The translations under genes were made by a program, and so were the position numbers. The notes beneath the pieces are model-generated. The model had not been told where the DNA came from and did not search any database. It saw only the letters and a list, made by a program, of their open reading frames with translations. Source: JBJEDU01 sp051872395 (GTDB taxonomy: Bacteria > Bacillota_I > Bacilli_A > RFN20 > CAG-826). From it: a stretch of DNA of 30,347 bases. The stretch lies in the NCBI GenBank assembly GCA_051872395.1, contig JBJEDU010000024.1, positions 1 through 30,347 on the forward strand, given 5' to 3'. Positions 17,694-24,340 of this stretch are shown one piece after another (within the stretch, counting starts at the first letter, position 1; every line of letters begins with the position of its first letter).

Positions 17694-20117
17694 TTATTGT
17701 TCTTTACGTTTTTTAACAAAATATGTTGTTGATATAATAACGAGACCAATTAAAGAAGCAATAATAACTAATGGTAAATGGTTATTGTTATCATTTAGAT
17801 AGCCCAATAGGACTGTTGAACTAGAACTTCTTGGTGTAATTCCCATATTCATGAAGTCAAAATTCGCTAATTCTTCAGTTTCTAATTGGTGACCATATTT
17901 TTCACCAATATATTGATAGAGCGATAAAGTTTTTTGTACATCAGTTCCAGTTGAATTAGCAGTTGATGTTTCATAAATTGATTTAGCATCATCAGTCAAA
18001 GTGAAATATTCTTCCGCTAAAAGACCCCAAGCATCTACTAAATTTTCTAAAGATGTATTACCTTCTGAGTCACAAATAGCGTCAGTGCCTGTTGACAAGA
18101 AATCAAGGAACGTTTCGCCATATTCTCTCGCTTCAATATAGTTATTCCACACTACATTAGCAGTTCCTGAAGATGTTTCAGCAATGTTATTGTAAAGGGT
18201 AAATGTTGCACTGACAGTAACACGATACCCAACGTTAAAGTCTCTTGTAACTTCAGTATTGTCAGTGTAATAAGTTGCTAAAGCAGTATCATAAACTGAT
18301 GCGGTCTTATATACTTCAAATCCACCTGTGGTGGCATCTGTTTGAGAAGCATCATCACCAATCCAGAAAGATAAAGTTGAAGTTGTTCTAGTTATAACAC
18401 TTGTAATTAAACCAGTAACATAATAAGTATTTTCAAGGTTTAACGCATCGCCATTGACATCTGTAACAAAAATACCTTTGGTAAAATTGACAGCGTCATT
18501 AACATCGAATGGATCATCAACTAAACCAGTATGATTAGAAGAATTACTTAATACAGTCACTTCACAAGTTCTAGTAACAGTTGAACCACCAATGACTTTT
18601 GAAGCACTAATGGTTGCGGTGCCGAGTTCAGCACCAGTAACGACACCATCATCATCAACAGTGACACATCCTTCAGGATTGGAAGCAGTAACACTCCATG
18701 TCAATGTTTTATCTGCAGCATCGTTTGGATCAAATGTAACCTCAATTTGTCTTGTTGCAGTCTTATAAACTTCGATTTCAGTTTCGATTGAAAAATCATT
18801 TAATTCTTTGGCTTCATAAGGATATAAACATATACCTGTTTGTAATCCAGTATAACAAGCAAATCGAGGAGATGATTTGTTGAATTGAATACATCTATTT
18901 TTATATGCACAGTTATAGATAGTAGCTTCATGGGTTTCACTATTCCAAGTAACAATCCAAGAAGAATTTAATGTAATTGTTGTTGATGTGTAGAGGTTGT
19001 TATTTTCACTGGTTAACGATAAATAATTATTATTATTTTTAAAGGCAACTGAATTTTCATAATAGCCTTCTTCAGTATCTAAAACATAACTACAAGATGG
19101 AACACTTCCATCAAACGTTTCAGCAGTTCCGATATTTGAAGAAATACCAATCATTTCATAATTCAAACTATTGGTTTCATCAACAGCGTATAAAACATAT
19201 TGGTCACCAATATTAATTCCTGATTCAATTGCGTTAATAGTAACAGTGACATCAATTGAACTCGCATTCGTGTCTTCAGGTGTGATAGTTACCACTGTTT
19301 GACCACTCTTCTTACCAGTTAATACACCAGTAGAAGAATTAAAATCGACATATTCTTCACCACTTTTTATAGTAAATGAAACGTTTTTATTTGGAGCATC
19401 TTCTGGTGAAAATGAGATTAAATTATTAAAATCCAATGATTCAGTCACACTAATGCTTTGATCATCACATGAAATTGATTCTAAAACCGCAGTACTAGTT
19501 GATGTACCTAAAATAATAACATCATCAATTTGAACATCTCTATTTGAGGTAGTAGATGAACCGTTGGTGATAAATGCAACAATTTTTACATAAAAATCAC
19601 TTGGATTTAAAACTGATATCGCAGATGAAGAATAAACAGTGCTCGTTGTTGTAGATACGTGTGTTTCGGCATCAGTCCATGAAGCACCATCTGTGGAATA
19701 ACTAGCGGTAAATGATAATGTTGTTGGACCTTTTGCACGATATGAAAAACCTTCAACATTATATGAAGATAAATTCATAGGACCAATTACGACAGTCGGT
19801 GAATTGGTTGTGTTTTTTGTTACTCTACCAAGAATATTAGCAGTACCAGTTAAAGGTGAACCAGTTGTAACACTATCAGCGTATGTTAGGTTGATTTTAA
19901 CATTATTTTCTGCATATTCATTGGTTCCAGTATAAGAATTACTTCCGCTTGTTCTATGAGCAGTAGTGTCTTCAAAATCAAATGTCATGATACTTGTCGA
20001 TTCAGCCAAAGCAGAAACAAAGTCTTTATTTAAAGCGGAATTAATAACAAGACCAGTACCAAATACCAAAGCAACGCTTAATGACACACTAGCGAGTCTA
20101 GTTAAAAATTTATTCAT
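17694..20117 (-). CDS. Exported multidomain surface protein (jelly-roll-like, Ig-like, OB-fold, C-terminal anchor)
   Basis: 807 residues, paralogue in architecture of the 14050-17169 protein. The signal peptide begins MNKFLTRLASVSLSVALVFG with probable cleavage at ALA-E (about 37). Residues about 40-205 look like a beta-sandwich (MTFDFEDTTAHRTSG to DVQIDDVIILG), as in carbohydrate-binding or lamin-tail-like folds. An Ig-like domain (about 212-295) follows, then one copy of the shared beta module (about 300-440), a BIG2-like domain (about 441-530) and an OB-fold-like domain (about 540-665: YYVTGLITSVITRTTS, FNVGYRVTVSATFTLYNN). A helical module with Cys, AWGLLAEEY and LYQYIGEKYG leads to a membrane helix and a KKRKEQ tail. 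There is no enzyme signature; a binding or adhesin function is a guess. GGGAG lies 8 nt before the ATG. The promoter contains a trinucleotide repeat that may make expression phase-variable. Confidence 0.84.
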   Translation of the reverse strand: MNKFLTRLASVSLSVALVFGTGLVINSALNKDFVSALAESTSIMTFDFEDTTAHRTSGSNSYTGTNEYAENNVKINLTYADSVTTGSPLTGTANILGRVTKNTTNSPTVVIGPMNLSSYNVEGFSYRAKGPTTLSFTASYSTDGASWTDAETHVSTTTSTVYSSSAISVLNPSDFYVKIVAFITNGSSTTSNRDVQIDDVIILGTSTSTAVLESISCDDQSISVTESLDFNNLISFSPEDAPNKNVSFTIKSGEEYVDFNSSTGVLTGKKSGQTVVTITPEDTNASSIDVTVTINAIESGINIGDQYVLYAVDETNSLNYEMIGISSNIGTAETFDGSVPSCSYVLDTEEGYYENSVAFKNNNNYLSLTSENNNLYTSTTITLNSSWIVTWNSETHEATIYNCAYKNRCIQFNKSSPRFACYTGLQTGICLYPYEAKELNDFSIETEIEVYKTATRQIEVTFDPNDAADKTLTWSVTASNPEGCVTVDDDGVVTGAELGTATISASKVIGGSTVTRTCEVTVLSNSSNHTGLVDDPFDVNDAVNFTKGIFVTDVNGDALNLENTYYVTGLITSVITRTTSTLSFWIGDDASQTDATTGGFEVYKTASVYDTALATYYTDNTEVTRDFNVGYRVTVSATFTLYNNIAETSSGTANVVWNNYIEAREYGETFLDFLSTGTDAICDSEGNTSLENLVDAWGLLAEEYFTLTDDAKSIYETSTANSTGTDVQKTLSLYQYIGEKYGHQLETEELANFDFMNMGITPRSSSSTVLLGYLNDNNNHLPLVIIASLIGLVIISTTYFVKKRKEQ

Positions 20118-20392
20118 ATTTCTCTCTCCCTTCTAAAAATCTCTAGGTCCGTTTTGGTTATTTAGACCTATGAGTATGAATAAAAATTTATGTCTTTTTT
20201 CTTTGTTTTATTTGATTTCCAATATCAATCTAAAAAACAAAAAATAGAGACATTTTATATAAATAGAAGAGATATAAGAGTCATGTGCACTGAGATTCTT
20301 TTTTTTAACTTCTACTTATACGATTATGAGATTGCTTTTGAAGGCTAAAACTCTTTGGTCAATAGAGTTTCTCCTTCAATAGCAACCTCATT
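20118..20392 (-). ncRNA. Structured 5' leader RNA, copy B (candidate cis-regulatory element)
   Basis: About 275 nt between the predicted start (about 20392) and the ATG. Hairpin I (20391-20326) has three stacked perfect or near-perfect stems: ATGAGGTTGC/GCAATCTCAT with one G-U, TTGAAGG/CCTTCAA and AAACTCT/AGAGTTT. Hairpin II (20319-20259) has an 11-bp stem ATAAGTAGAAG/CTTCTATTTAT with one G-U, enclosing AGAATCTCAGTGCACATGAC. AU hairpin III (20251-20192) and TAGGTC/GACCTA hairpin IV (20174-20141) follow directly, without the extra hairpin of copy A. The last 130 nt or so are nearly identical to copy A, while stems I and II differ but still pair. This supports an RNA conserved for structure; what it senses or does is unknown. 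Confidence 0.68.
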
Positions 20393-20398
20393 ACCGCA

Positions 20399-20427
20399 AT
20401 TATAAGAAGAAGAAGAAGAAGAAGCAA
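20399..20427 (-). promoter_or_regulatory. Promoter of leader copy B with repeat-filled spacer
   Basis: On the minus strand TTGCTT (20427-20422) and a perfect TATAAT (20404-20399) are 17 bp apart. The whole spacer is CTT trinucleotide repeat. The start would fall at the base of hairpin I. Confidence 0.72.
20404..20424. repeat. (AAG)7 / (CTT)7 microsatellite inside the promoter
   Basis: Seven uninterrupted AAG units on the plus strand, read as CTT on the transcribed strand. The tract runs from the last three bases of the -35 hexamer to the first base of the -10. Gain or loss of one unit would change the spacer from 17 to 20 or 14 bp. Confidence 0.9.
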
Positions 20428-20500
20428 GCACTAATTTGATTAGAGTGATAATATCAAGGCTTTATGAGTGCTAAATATTAATACTATGTATTAATAAATA

Positions 20501-20529
20501 AAAAATTGATGAAATTTCCATCAATTTTT
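20501..20529 (-). terminator. Terminator of the lysine ABC importer operon
   Basis: AAAAATTGATG and CATCAATTTTT form an 11-bp stem around a 7-nt loop. On the minus strand the T-rich TTTTTATTTATT continues after it. It lies 27 bp after the ATPase stop. Confidence 0.8.
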
Positions 20530-20555
20530 AAAATATTAAATATTTTTAAACTTTA

Positions 20556-21557
20556 CTAAATTAGTTTTAAAAATTCTTTAGTTCGCTTTTCTTTTGGTGA
20601 TGTAAATATTTCTTTTGCGTTTCCACTTTCAACAACATAACCATTTTCCATAAATAACACTTTATTAGAAATATTTTTAGCGAAGTTCATTTCGTGTGTT
20701 ACAACAATCATTGTAATACCAGTTTTTGCGAGATTTTTCATGACTTCTAAAACTTCACTGACCATTTCTGGATCTAAGGCGGAAGTTGGTTCATCAAATA
20801 AGATAATATCTGGATTGACTGATAACGCTCGAGCGATCGCTACTCGTTGTTTTTGTCCACCTGATAATTCTCTAATCTTATAATTCATTCGATCAAACAT
20901 ATTGACATCAGTTAAATTTTTAATGGCAATTTCTTTCGCTTCTTGATAACTTCTTTTAAGTACTTTCGTTTGCGATAATATGCAATTTTCTAAAACTGTG
21001 TAATTGTTAAATAAATTAAAAGATTGAAAAACCATCGTCATCTTAGTTTTCTTTTTAGCGTCAATTTTATTAAATGGAATCACATATGAAGGATTATTTT
21101 TAATCGCTAATAAATATTTTTCTTTGTCGAAATAATCACTTTTTAAAATTGGATTTTTTCTTTCGTATTTATATTTTTTCTTTGCTTCTTTGATTTTGAT
21201 TTTTAACTCTTTTGATTTATTACCTTTCAATCTTTCATTTTGATAGATAGCTAATTCATCTTCAGTTTCAACGAGTCTTTGATTATATTTTTCTAAATCT
21301 TTTTCATATGTTTCATAATCAACAAAATCATCTTTGCATTTATTGATGTTGAAATAAGTTGTTTCATTATAAGTTAGTTTCCCTCTCGTAGGAGTTTCTA
21401 ATAGATTAAGACATCTTAAAAATGTTGATTTACCACTTCCGGAAGGACCAATGATAGAAATAATATCACCCTTTTCCACTTCTAAAGAGATATCTTTTAA
21501 TACTTTCGTGTGGCCAAAAAACTTCGCTAAATTTTCAACCTTTAATAAGCTAGCCAT
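20556..21557 (-). CDS. Amino-acid ABC transporter ATPase with a large internal insertion, probably lysine uptake
   Basis: 333 residues, against about 240-250 for GlnQ/HisP-type ATPases. Walker A is GPSGSGKST (37-45), the Q-loop is MVFQSFNLF (Gln178), the signature is LSGGQKQR (231-238), Walker B is IILFDEP (251-257) and the H-loop is VVTHEMNFA. Residues about 70-172, between Walker A and the Q-loop, are an additional Lys/Glu/Tyr-rich segment with heptad-like helix predicted by eye (YEKDLEKYNQRLVETEDELA). That explains the extra length. It energises import through the adjacent permease. GGAGG lies 8 nt before the ATG, which overlaps the permease stop as TAATG. Lysine as substrate is inferred from the riboswitch at the head of the operon. 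The catalytic motifs are intact, so the insertion probably does not abolish ATPase function. Confidence 0.9.
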   Translation of the reverse strand: MASLLKVENLAKFFGHTKVLKDISLEVEKGDIISIIGPSGSGKSTFLRCLNLLETPTRGKLTYNETTYFNINKCKDDFVDYETYEKDLEKYNQRLVETEDELAIYQNERLKGNKSKELKIKIKEAKKKYKYERKNPILKSDYFDKEKYLLAIKNNPSYVIPFNKIDAKKKTKMTMVFQSFNLFNNYTVLENCILSQTKVLKRSYQEAKEIAIKNLTDVNMFDRMNYKIRELSGGQKQRVAIARALSVNPDIILFDEPTSALDPEMVSEVLEVMKNLAKTGITMIVVTHEMNFAKNISNKVLFMENGYVVESGNAKEIFTSPKEKRTKEFLKLI

Positions 21558-22342
21558 TAAAACTCCCTCCTTTTAAATCTAAATGGTTTTAAAGAAAACT
21601 TCACACCATCTAATTTCTTTTCCACTAATTTTAAAATTCCACTAGCGAGTAAAGTTAAAATTAAATAGATAAGGGCTAAAACAAGATAAGATTCCATAAA
21701 AGAATATGTTGTCGTCGCAATCGAATACATTCGATAATAAAGTTCACTGACAGCGATGACATTTAAAACCGAAGAATCTTTAATATTGACAATGAGTTCA
21801 TTTCCAATCGTTGGTAAAGCATTTTTTAACGCTTGAGGAAGAATGATAAATATACTAGTTTTAAAAGGTGATAAGCCTAAAGAATACGCACCTTCGACTT
21901 GACCATAATCTACCCCATTAAGTCCACTTCTAACAATTTCACCCATATAAGCAGCAGTGTTTAATGTGATAACTATTAATCCTGCAAAAAACCACCCATT
22001 TAAAACGTAATTAATATCACCGCTAAAAAAGATATTGCCCCAATTGATACCAATCTCCGCACAAAAATATTTAAAAATTAAAGCTTGCACCATCATTGGA
22101 GTGCCTCTTAAGACAGTCGAATAAATAGAACATAAACCTTTAATAATATATTTAATAAATTTAATGATTTTATTATCGACTTCTTTTACTTTGATATTTT
22201 TGCCATAGGCAATCAATATCCCAAGTAATAGTCCAACAAAAGTTCCAAATACCGCTAAAATGATCGTGGAAAAAGTTCCATAGATAATCATTAAAAGATT
22301 ATCGCCAATAAGAATTTTAGCAATGCGATCAAAATCAATCAT
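21557..22342 (-). CDS. Amino-acid ABC transporter permease (HisM/GlnP type), probably lysine uptake
   Basis: 261 residues with about five hydrophobic helices. The family loop that docks onto the ATPase (EAA motif) is EGAYSLGLSPFKTSIFIILPQ (first residues near 170), followed by ALPTIGNELIVNIKDSSVL. The segment VLRGTPMMVQALIFKYF is also typical of polar amino-acid permeases. It forms the membrane channel of the importer. The ATG begins 2 nt after the TAG of the binding-protein gene with no clear ribosome site, so it is probably translated by coupling, and it overlaps the ATPase gene by TAATG. An extra charged loop near residues 48-62 (KNIKVKEVDNKIIKF) lengthens the first cytoplasmic region slightly. 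Confidence 0.92.
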   Translation of the reverse strand: MIDFDRIAKILIGDNLLMIIYGTFSTIILAVFGTFVGLLLGILIAYGKNIKVKEVDNKIIKFIKYIIKGLCSIYSTVLRGTPMMVQALIFKYFCAEIGINWGNIFFSGDINYVLNGWFFAGLIVITLNTAAYMGEIVRSGLNGVDYGQVEGAYSLGLSPFKTSIFIILPQALKNALPTIGNELIVNIKDSSVLNVIAVSELYYRMYSIATTTYSFMESYLVLALIYLILTLLASGILKLVEKKLDGVKFSLKPFRFKRREF

Positions 22343-22344
22343 AA

Positions 22345-23229
22345 CTAGTTCGCGTTAGAGGCAGAACGATTCGCTGCTTCTCCCATATATTGGTCTCTTA
22401 ATTCATCAGTGAGCTTTTCTAACGCTGAATTTAACTCTTCAGTAAATTCATCATTACCTTTTTTCGTACCAATTGAAACTGATAAACCATTGATATCTTC
22501 ATCACTTAAAAAGGAATAATCACAATATAAAACTGATAATTCACCAATGTTAGTCATCGCTGAAACGACTGGTAATTCTGCAGGCATCGCAAATGCGCTT
22601 TTTCCTTTGACATCTTGCGCTGCTAAAGGATAAGTTTTCGCTGCCGCGTGATGAGAAATATTCACACCACTACCATTATTAACAAAATAAGTATCGATAA
22701 ATTCATCACCGACAACATTAGCCTGACACACTAATGACTTTCCATCAAATAATTCTAATAATTGAGAATATGAAGCAGGATTATCAATCGTCCCATAGCC
22801 TTCTGGCATATTTTCCGTTCTAATTAAAAACGCTAAGTCTGATTCTAAATATGGATTAGTAAAATTGATATTTTCTCTTCGAGCAGGGGTGTCAGTCATT
22901 CCGGCTAAAACCATATTGATTTCATTATTTTGTAAAGCGGGAATTAAAGAATCCCATTCCATCTTTTTAATATAAACATCTTTGTTTAATTCGTTAGATA
23001 GAAACTTCGCTACTTGGACATCATAACCATCACAAAATTCATTCGTACCATAAATTGGTAAAGTATGTTCGTTAGCTTTATTTTCTGTCCAATTGAATGG
23101 TTGATAATTACATTCCATTCCAATAACGAGAACATCGTTATTAACTTCAAGGTGACTTCCACAACTACTTAATAGCAAAACGAAATAAGTGATAAATAAA
23201 GGTAAAATAATTTTTCTAGCATTTTTCAT
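22345..23229 (-). CDS. Amino-acid-binding lipoprotein of the ABC importer, probably lysine-specific
   Basis: I start the protein at the ATG at 23229, giving 294 residues, not at the upstream ATG at 23274. AAGGAG lies 9 nt before it and the lipoprotein signal then begins correctly (MKNARKIILPLFITYFVLLL). The lipobox LSSC puts the lipidated Cys at 23. The mature part is a family 3 periplasmic-binding-protein fold (PF00497): VLVIGMECNYQPFNW, then GYDVQVAKFLSNELN, WDSLIPALQNNEINMVLAGMT and the ligand-arm residues in TPARRENINFTNPY. It captures the amino acid outside the membrane and delivers it to the permease. Transcription is controlled by the riboswitch at 23338-23513. Specificity for lysine comes from that regulation, not from residues I can decode. 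Confidence 0.92.
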   Translation of the reverse strand: MKNARKIILPLFITYFVLLLSSCGSHLEVNNDVLVIGMECNYQPFNWTENKANEHTLPIYGTNEFCDGYDVQVAKFLSNELNKDVYIKKMEWDSLIPALQNNEINMVLAGMTDTPARRENINFTNPYLESDLAFLIRTENMPEGYGTIDNPASYSQLLELFDGKSLVCQANVVGDEFIDTYFVNNGSGVNISHHAAAKTYPLAAQDVKGKSAFAMPAELPVVSAMTNIGELSVLYCDYSFLSDEDINGLSVSIGTKKGNDEFTEELNSALEKLTDELRDQYMGEAANRSASNAN

Positions 23230-23282
23230 AATGTATTTCTCCTTTTCAATGCCAAATATATATATATCTGTCAATAAAGAAG

Positions 23283-23309
23283 AAAAAAGCGACAGCGTCA
23301 GCTATCGCT
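23283..23309 (-). terminator. Riboswitch-controlled terminator of the lysine importer operon
   Basis: On the minus strand AGCGATAGC and GCTGTCGCT (one G-U pair) form a 9-bp stem with a TGAC loop followed by TTTTTT. The left arm contains ATAGCT, which can instead pair with AGCTAT in the closing stem of the aptamer (23349-23344), giving a mutually exclusive antiterminator. Confidence 0.88.
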
Positions 23310-23337
23310 CATTGATACTATTATAATTAGATATCAA

Positions 23338-23513
23338 CACAACATAGCTCTCCGCTAATAAATAGCGACAGTCATAATCATATTATGCATTTGACCAAGT
23401 TAATTAATATGGATCTTAATTAACCTTCGGCAAAACTACCCTTTCATTTTCTTTCTTTGTAGATCCATCTACTCAAGAAAATTACTCTTTTAGCTTCGCG
23501 CCTCTACTTTGTG
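23338..23513 (-). ncRNA. Lysine riboswitch (L-box) aptamer
   Basis: The minus strand carries the lysine-riboswitch consensus in order: GTAGAGGCGCGAAGC, AAGAGTAATTTTCTTGAGTA, AAAATGAAAGGGTAGTTTTG, GCCGAAGGTT, and finally TAGCGGAGAGCTATG. The closing stem pairs CACAAAGTAG (23513-23504) with CTATGTTGTG (23347-23338). This class binds lysine and switches lysine biosynthesis or transport genes off. Coupled to the terminator at 23283-23309, lysine binding should stop transcription of the three importer genes. Confidence 0.93.
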
Positions 23514-23548
23514 ACAAATATATCGTCAATAATTTAATTGACCGCTAA

Positions 23549-23577
23549 ATTGTATCATTCATTAAAATACTTGTAAA
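23549..23577 (-). promoter_or_regulatory. Promoter of the lysine riboswitch and importer operon
   Basis: On the minus strand TTTACA (23577-23572) and TACAAT (23554-23549) are exactly 17 bp apart. The predicted start near 23542 leaves a short GTCAAT/ATTGAC hairpin before the aptamer. Confidence 0.7.
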
Positions 23578-23608
23578 TATCTAATTTAACTATTTATATG
23601 GATATAAG

Positions 23609-24193
23609 TTAGGCTTTTGATTCTTGTCGATTTTTAAATCCTAATAAACATATACTAATCGTGTTACTGAGTTGTCGACTCATAACATCTAAAGAATAGT
23701 TAATCTTTTTATTGAACCAATCAGAGTATAAATTCGCTAAACCACCAACAAAGAAAGAGGCATGAACAACTGAACCTTCTTTGCCAAAAAATTTAATGAA
23801 CGATTCATCATGAAGGAATTTATCCATAAATAATTTCTTTAATTTATCAATAAAAAACTTTGCTTCCGATATTTCATATAATTTTTGATAATATTCAGGA
23901 TTTTCTAAAATGATGAGATTGAGTTTAGATAAAATATCATATGAATTATTAATAAAATAATCAAAACGATATGAATCTAATATTTTAGTAACTTTAATAG
24001 TTATACTATTTTCAATAACCTCAATAATTTCCCATATATCTTTATAATGGTTATAAAATGTCGTGCGATTAATATCGGCCTTTTTACATATCATTGAAAC
24101 GGTAATTGTATCGGCTTTGATGTTTTGACAAAGACTAATAAATGAATCGATTATTAGTTTATCTAAACGCTGATAATTTTTATTTTTTTCCAT
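23609..24193 (-). CDS. TetR/AcrR family transcriptional regulator
   Basis: 194 residues. The N-terminal helix-turn-helix is clear: ITVSMICKKADINRTTFYNHY (ends near 51), the standard TetR DNA-binding unit. The C-terminal helical domain ends with SFFVGGLANLYSDWFNKKINY, seen in TetR regulators of Gram-positive efflux or phage-infection-like proteins. AAAGGAG lies 8 nt before the ATG. It is divergent from the MMPL transporter, and the intergenic palindrome at 24291-24308 covers its own -35, so it probably represses both itself and the transporter until a ligand binds. The ligand is unknown. Confidence 0.9.
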   Translation of the reverse strand: MEKNKNYQRLDKLIIDSFISLCQNIKADTITVSMICKKADINRTTFYNHYKDIWEIIEVIENSITIKVTKILDSYRFDYFINNSYDILSKLNLIILENPEYYQKLYEISEAKFFIDKLKKLFMDKFLHDESFIKFFGKEGSVVHASFFVGGLANLYSDWFNKKINYSLDVMSRQLSNTISICLLGFKNRQESKA

Positions 24194-24222
24194 AATTTAA
24201 ACTCCTTTTGAAATTATGTTTA

Positions 24223-24328
24223 TTTTTCAACACTTTTGCTTTTGTTGTCGTTGTTTTCTATATCAAATTATATCATTATTTAAATATATTTTTCAACACA
24301 TGTCGAAATTTTAATTAATGTTGAAAAA
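24223..24328. promoter_or_regulatory. Divergent tetR/MMPL control region with palindromic operator
   Basis: A palindrome TTTCAACA-CA-TGTCGAAA (one mismatch between arms) lies at 24291-24308. The half-site TTTTTCAACA recurs at 24223-24232 and 24289-24298, and inverted as TGTTGAAAAA at 24319-24328. The tetR promoter on the minus strand is TTGAAA (24296-24291), 18 bp, TATAAT (24272-24267), so the palindrome covers its -35. The inverted half-site abuts the GGAGGAG ribosome site of the transporter. A plus-strand promoter is only tentative (TTGTTT 24251-24256, 17 bp, CATTAT). Confidence 0.65.
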
Positions 24329-24340
24329 GGAGGAGAGTTT

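Noticed and set aside
6350..20117. LPXTG sortase anchors on the surface proteins.
   Set aside because: No LPXTG-like motif precedes any of the four C-terminal helices.
20362..20391. Short upstream reading frames at the start of both leaders (11 codons M-R-L-L-L-K-E-K-L-Y-stop in copy B; about 15 codons in copy A).
   Set aside because: The two peptides share no sequence beyond M-R and have no ribosome site, while the nucleotides pair with the opposite arm. RNA structure explains the conservation better than a leader peptide.
17430..20391. Possible kissing contact between the GGUC/GACC in the apical loop of hairpin I and hairpin IV.
   Set aside because: The loop reads GGUC in copy A and GACC in copy B, so the same partner cannot be used in both, and any contact is only about 4 bp.
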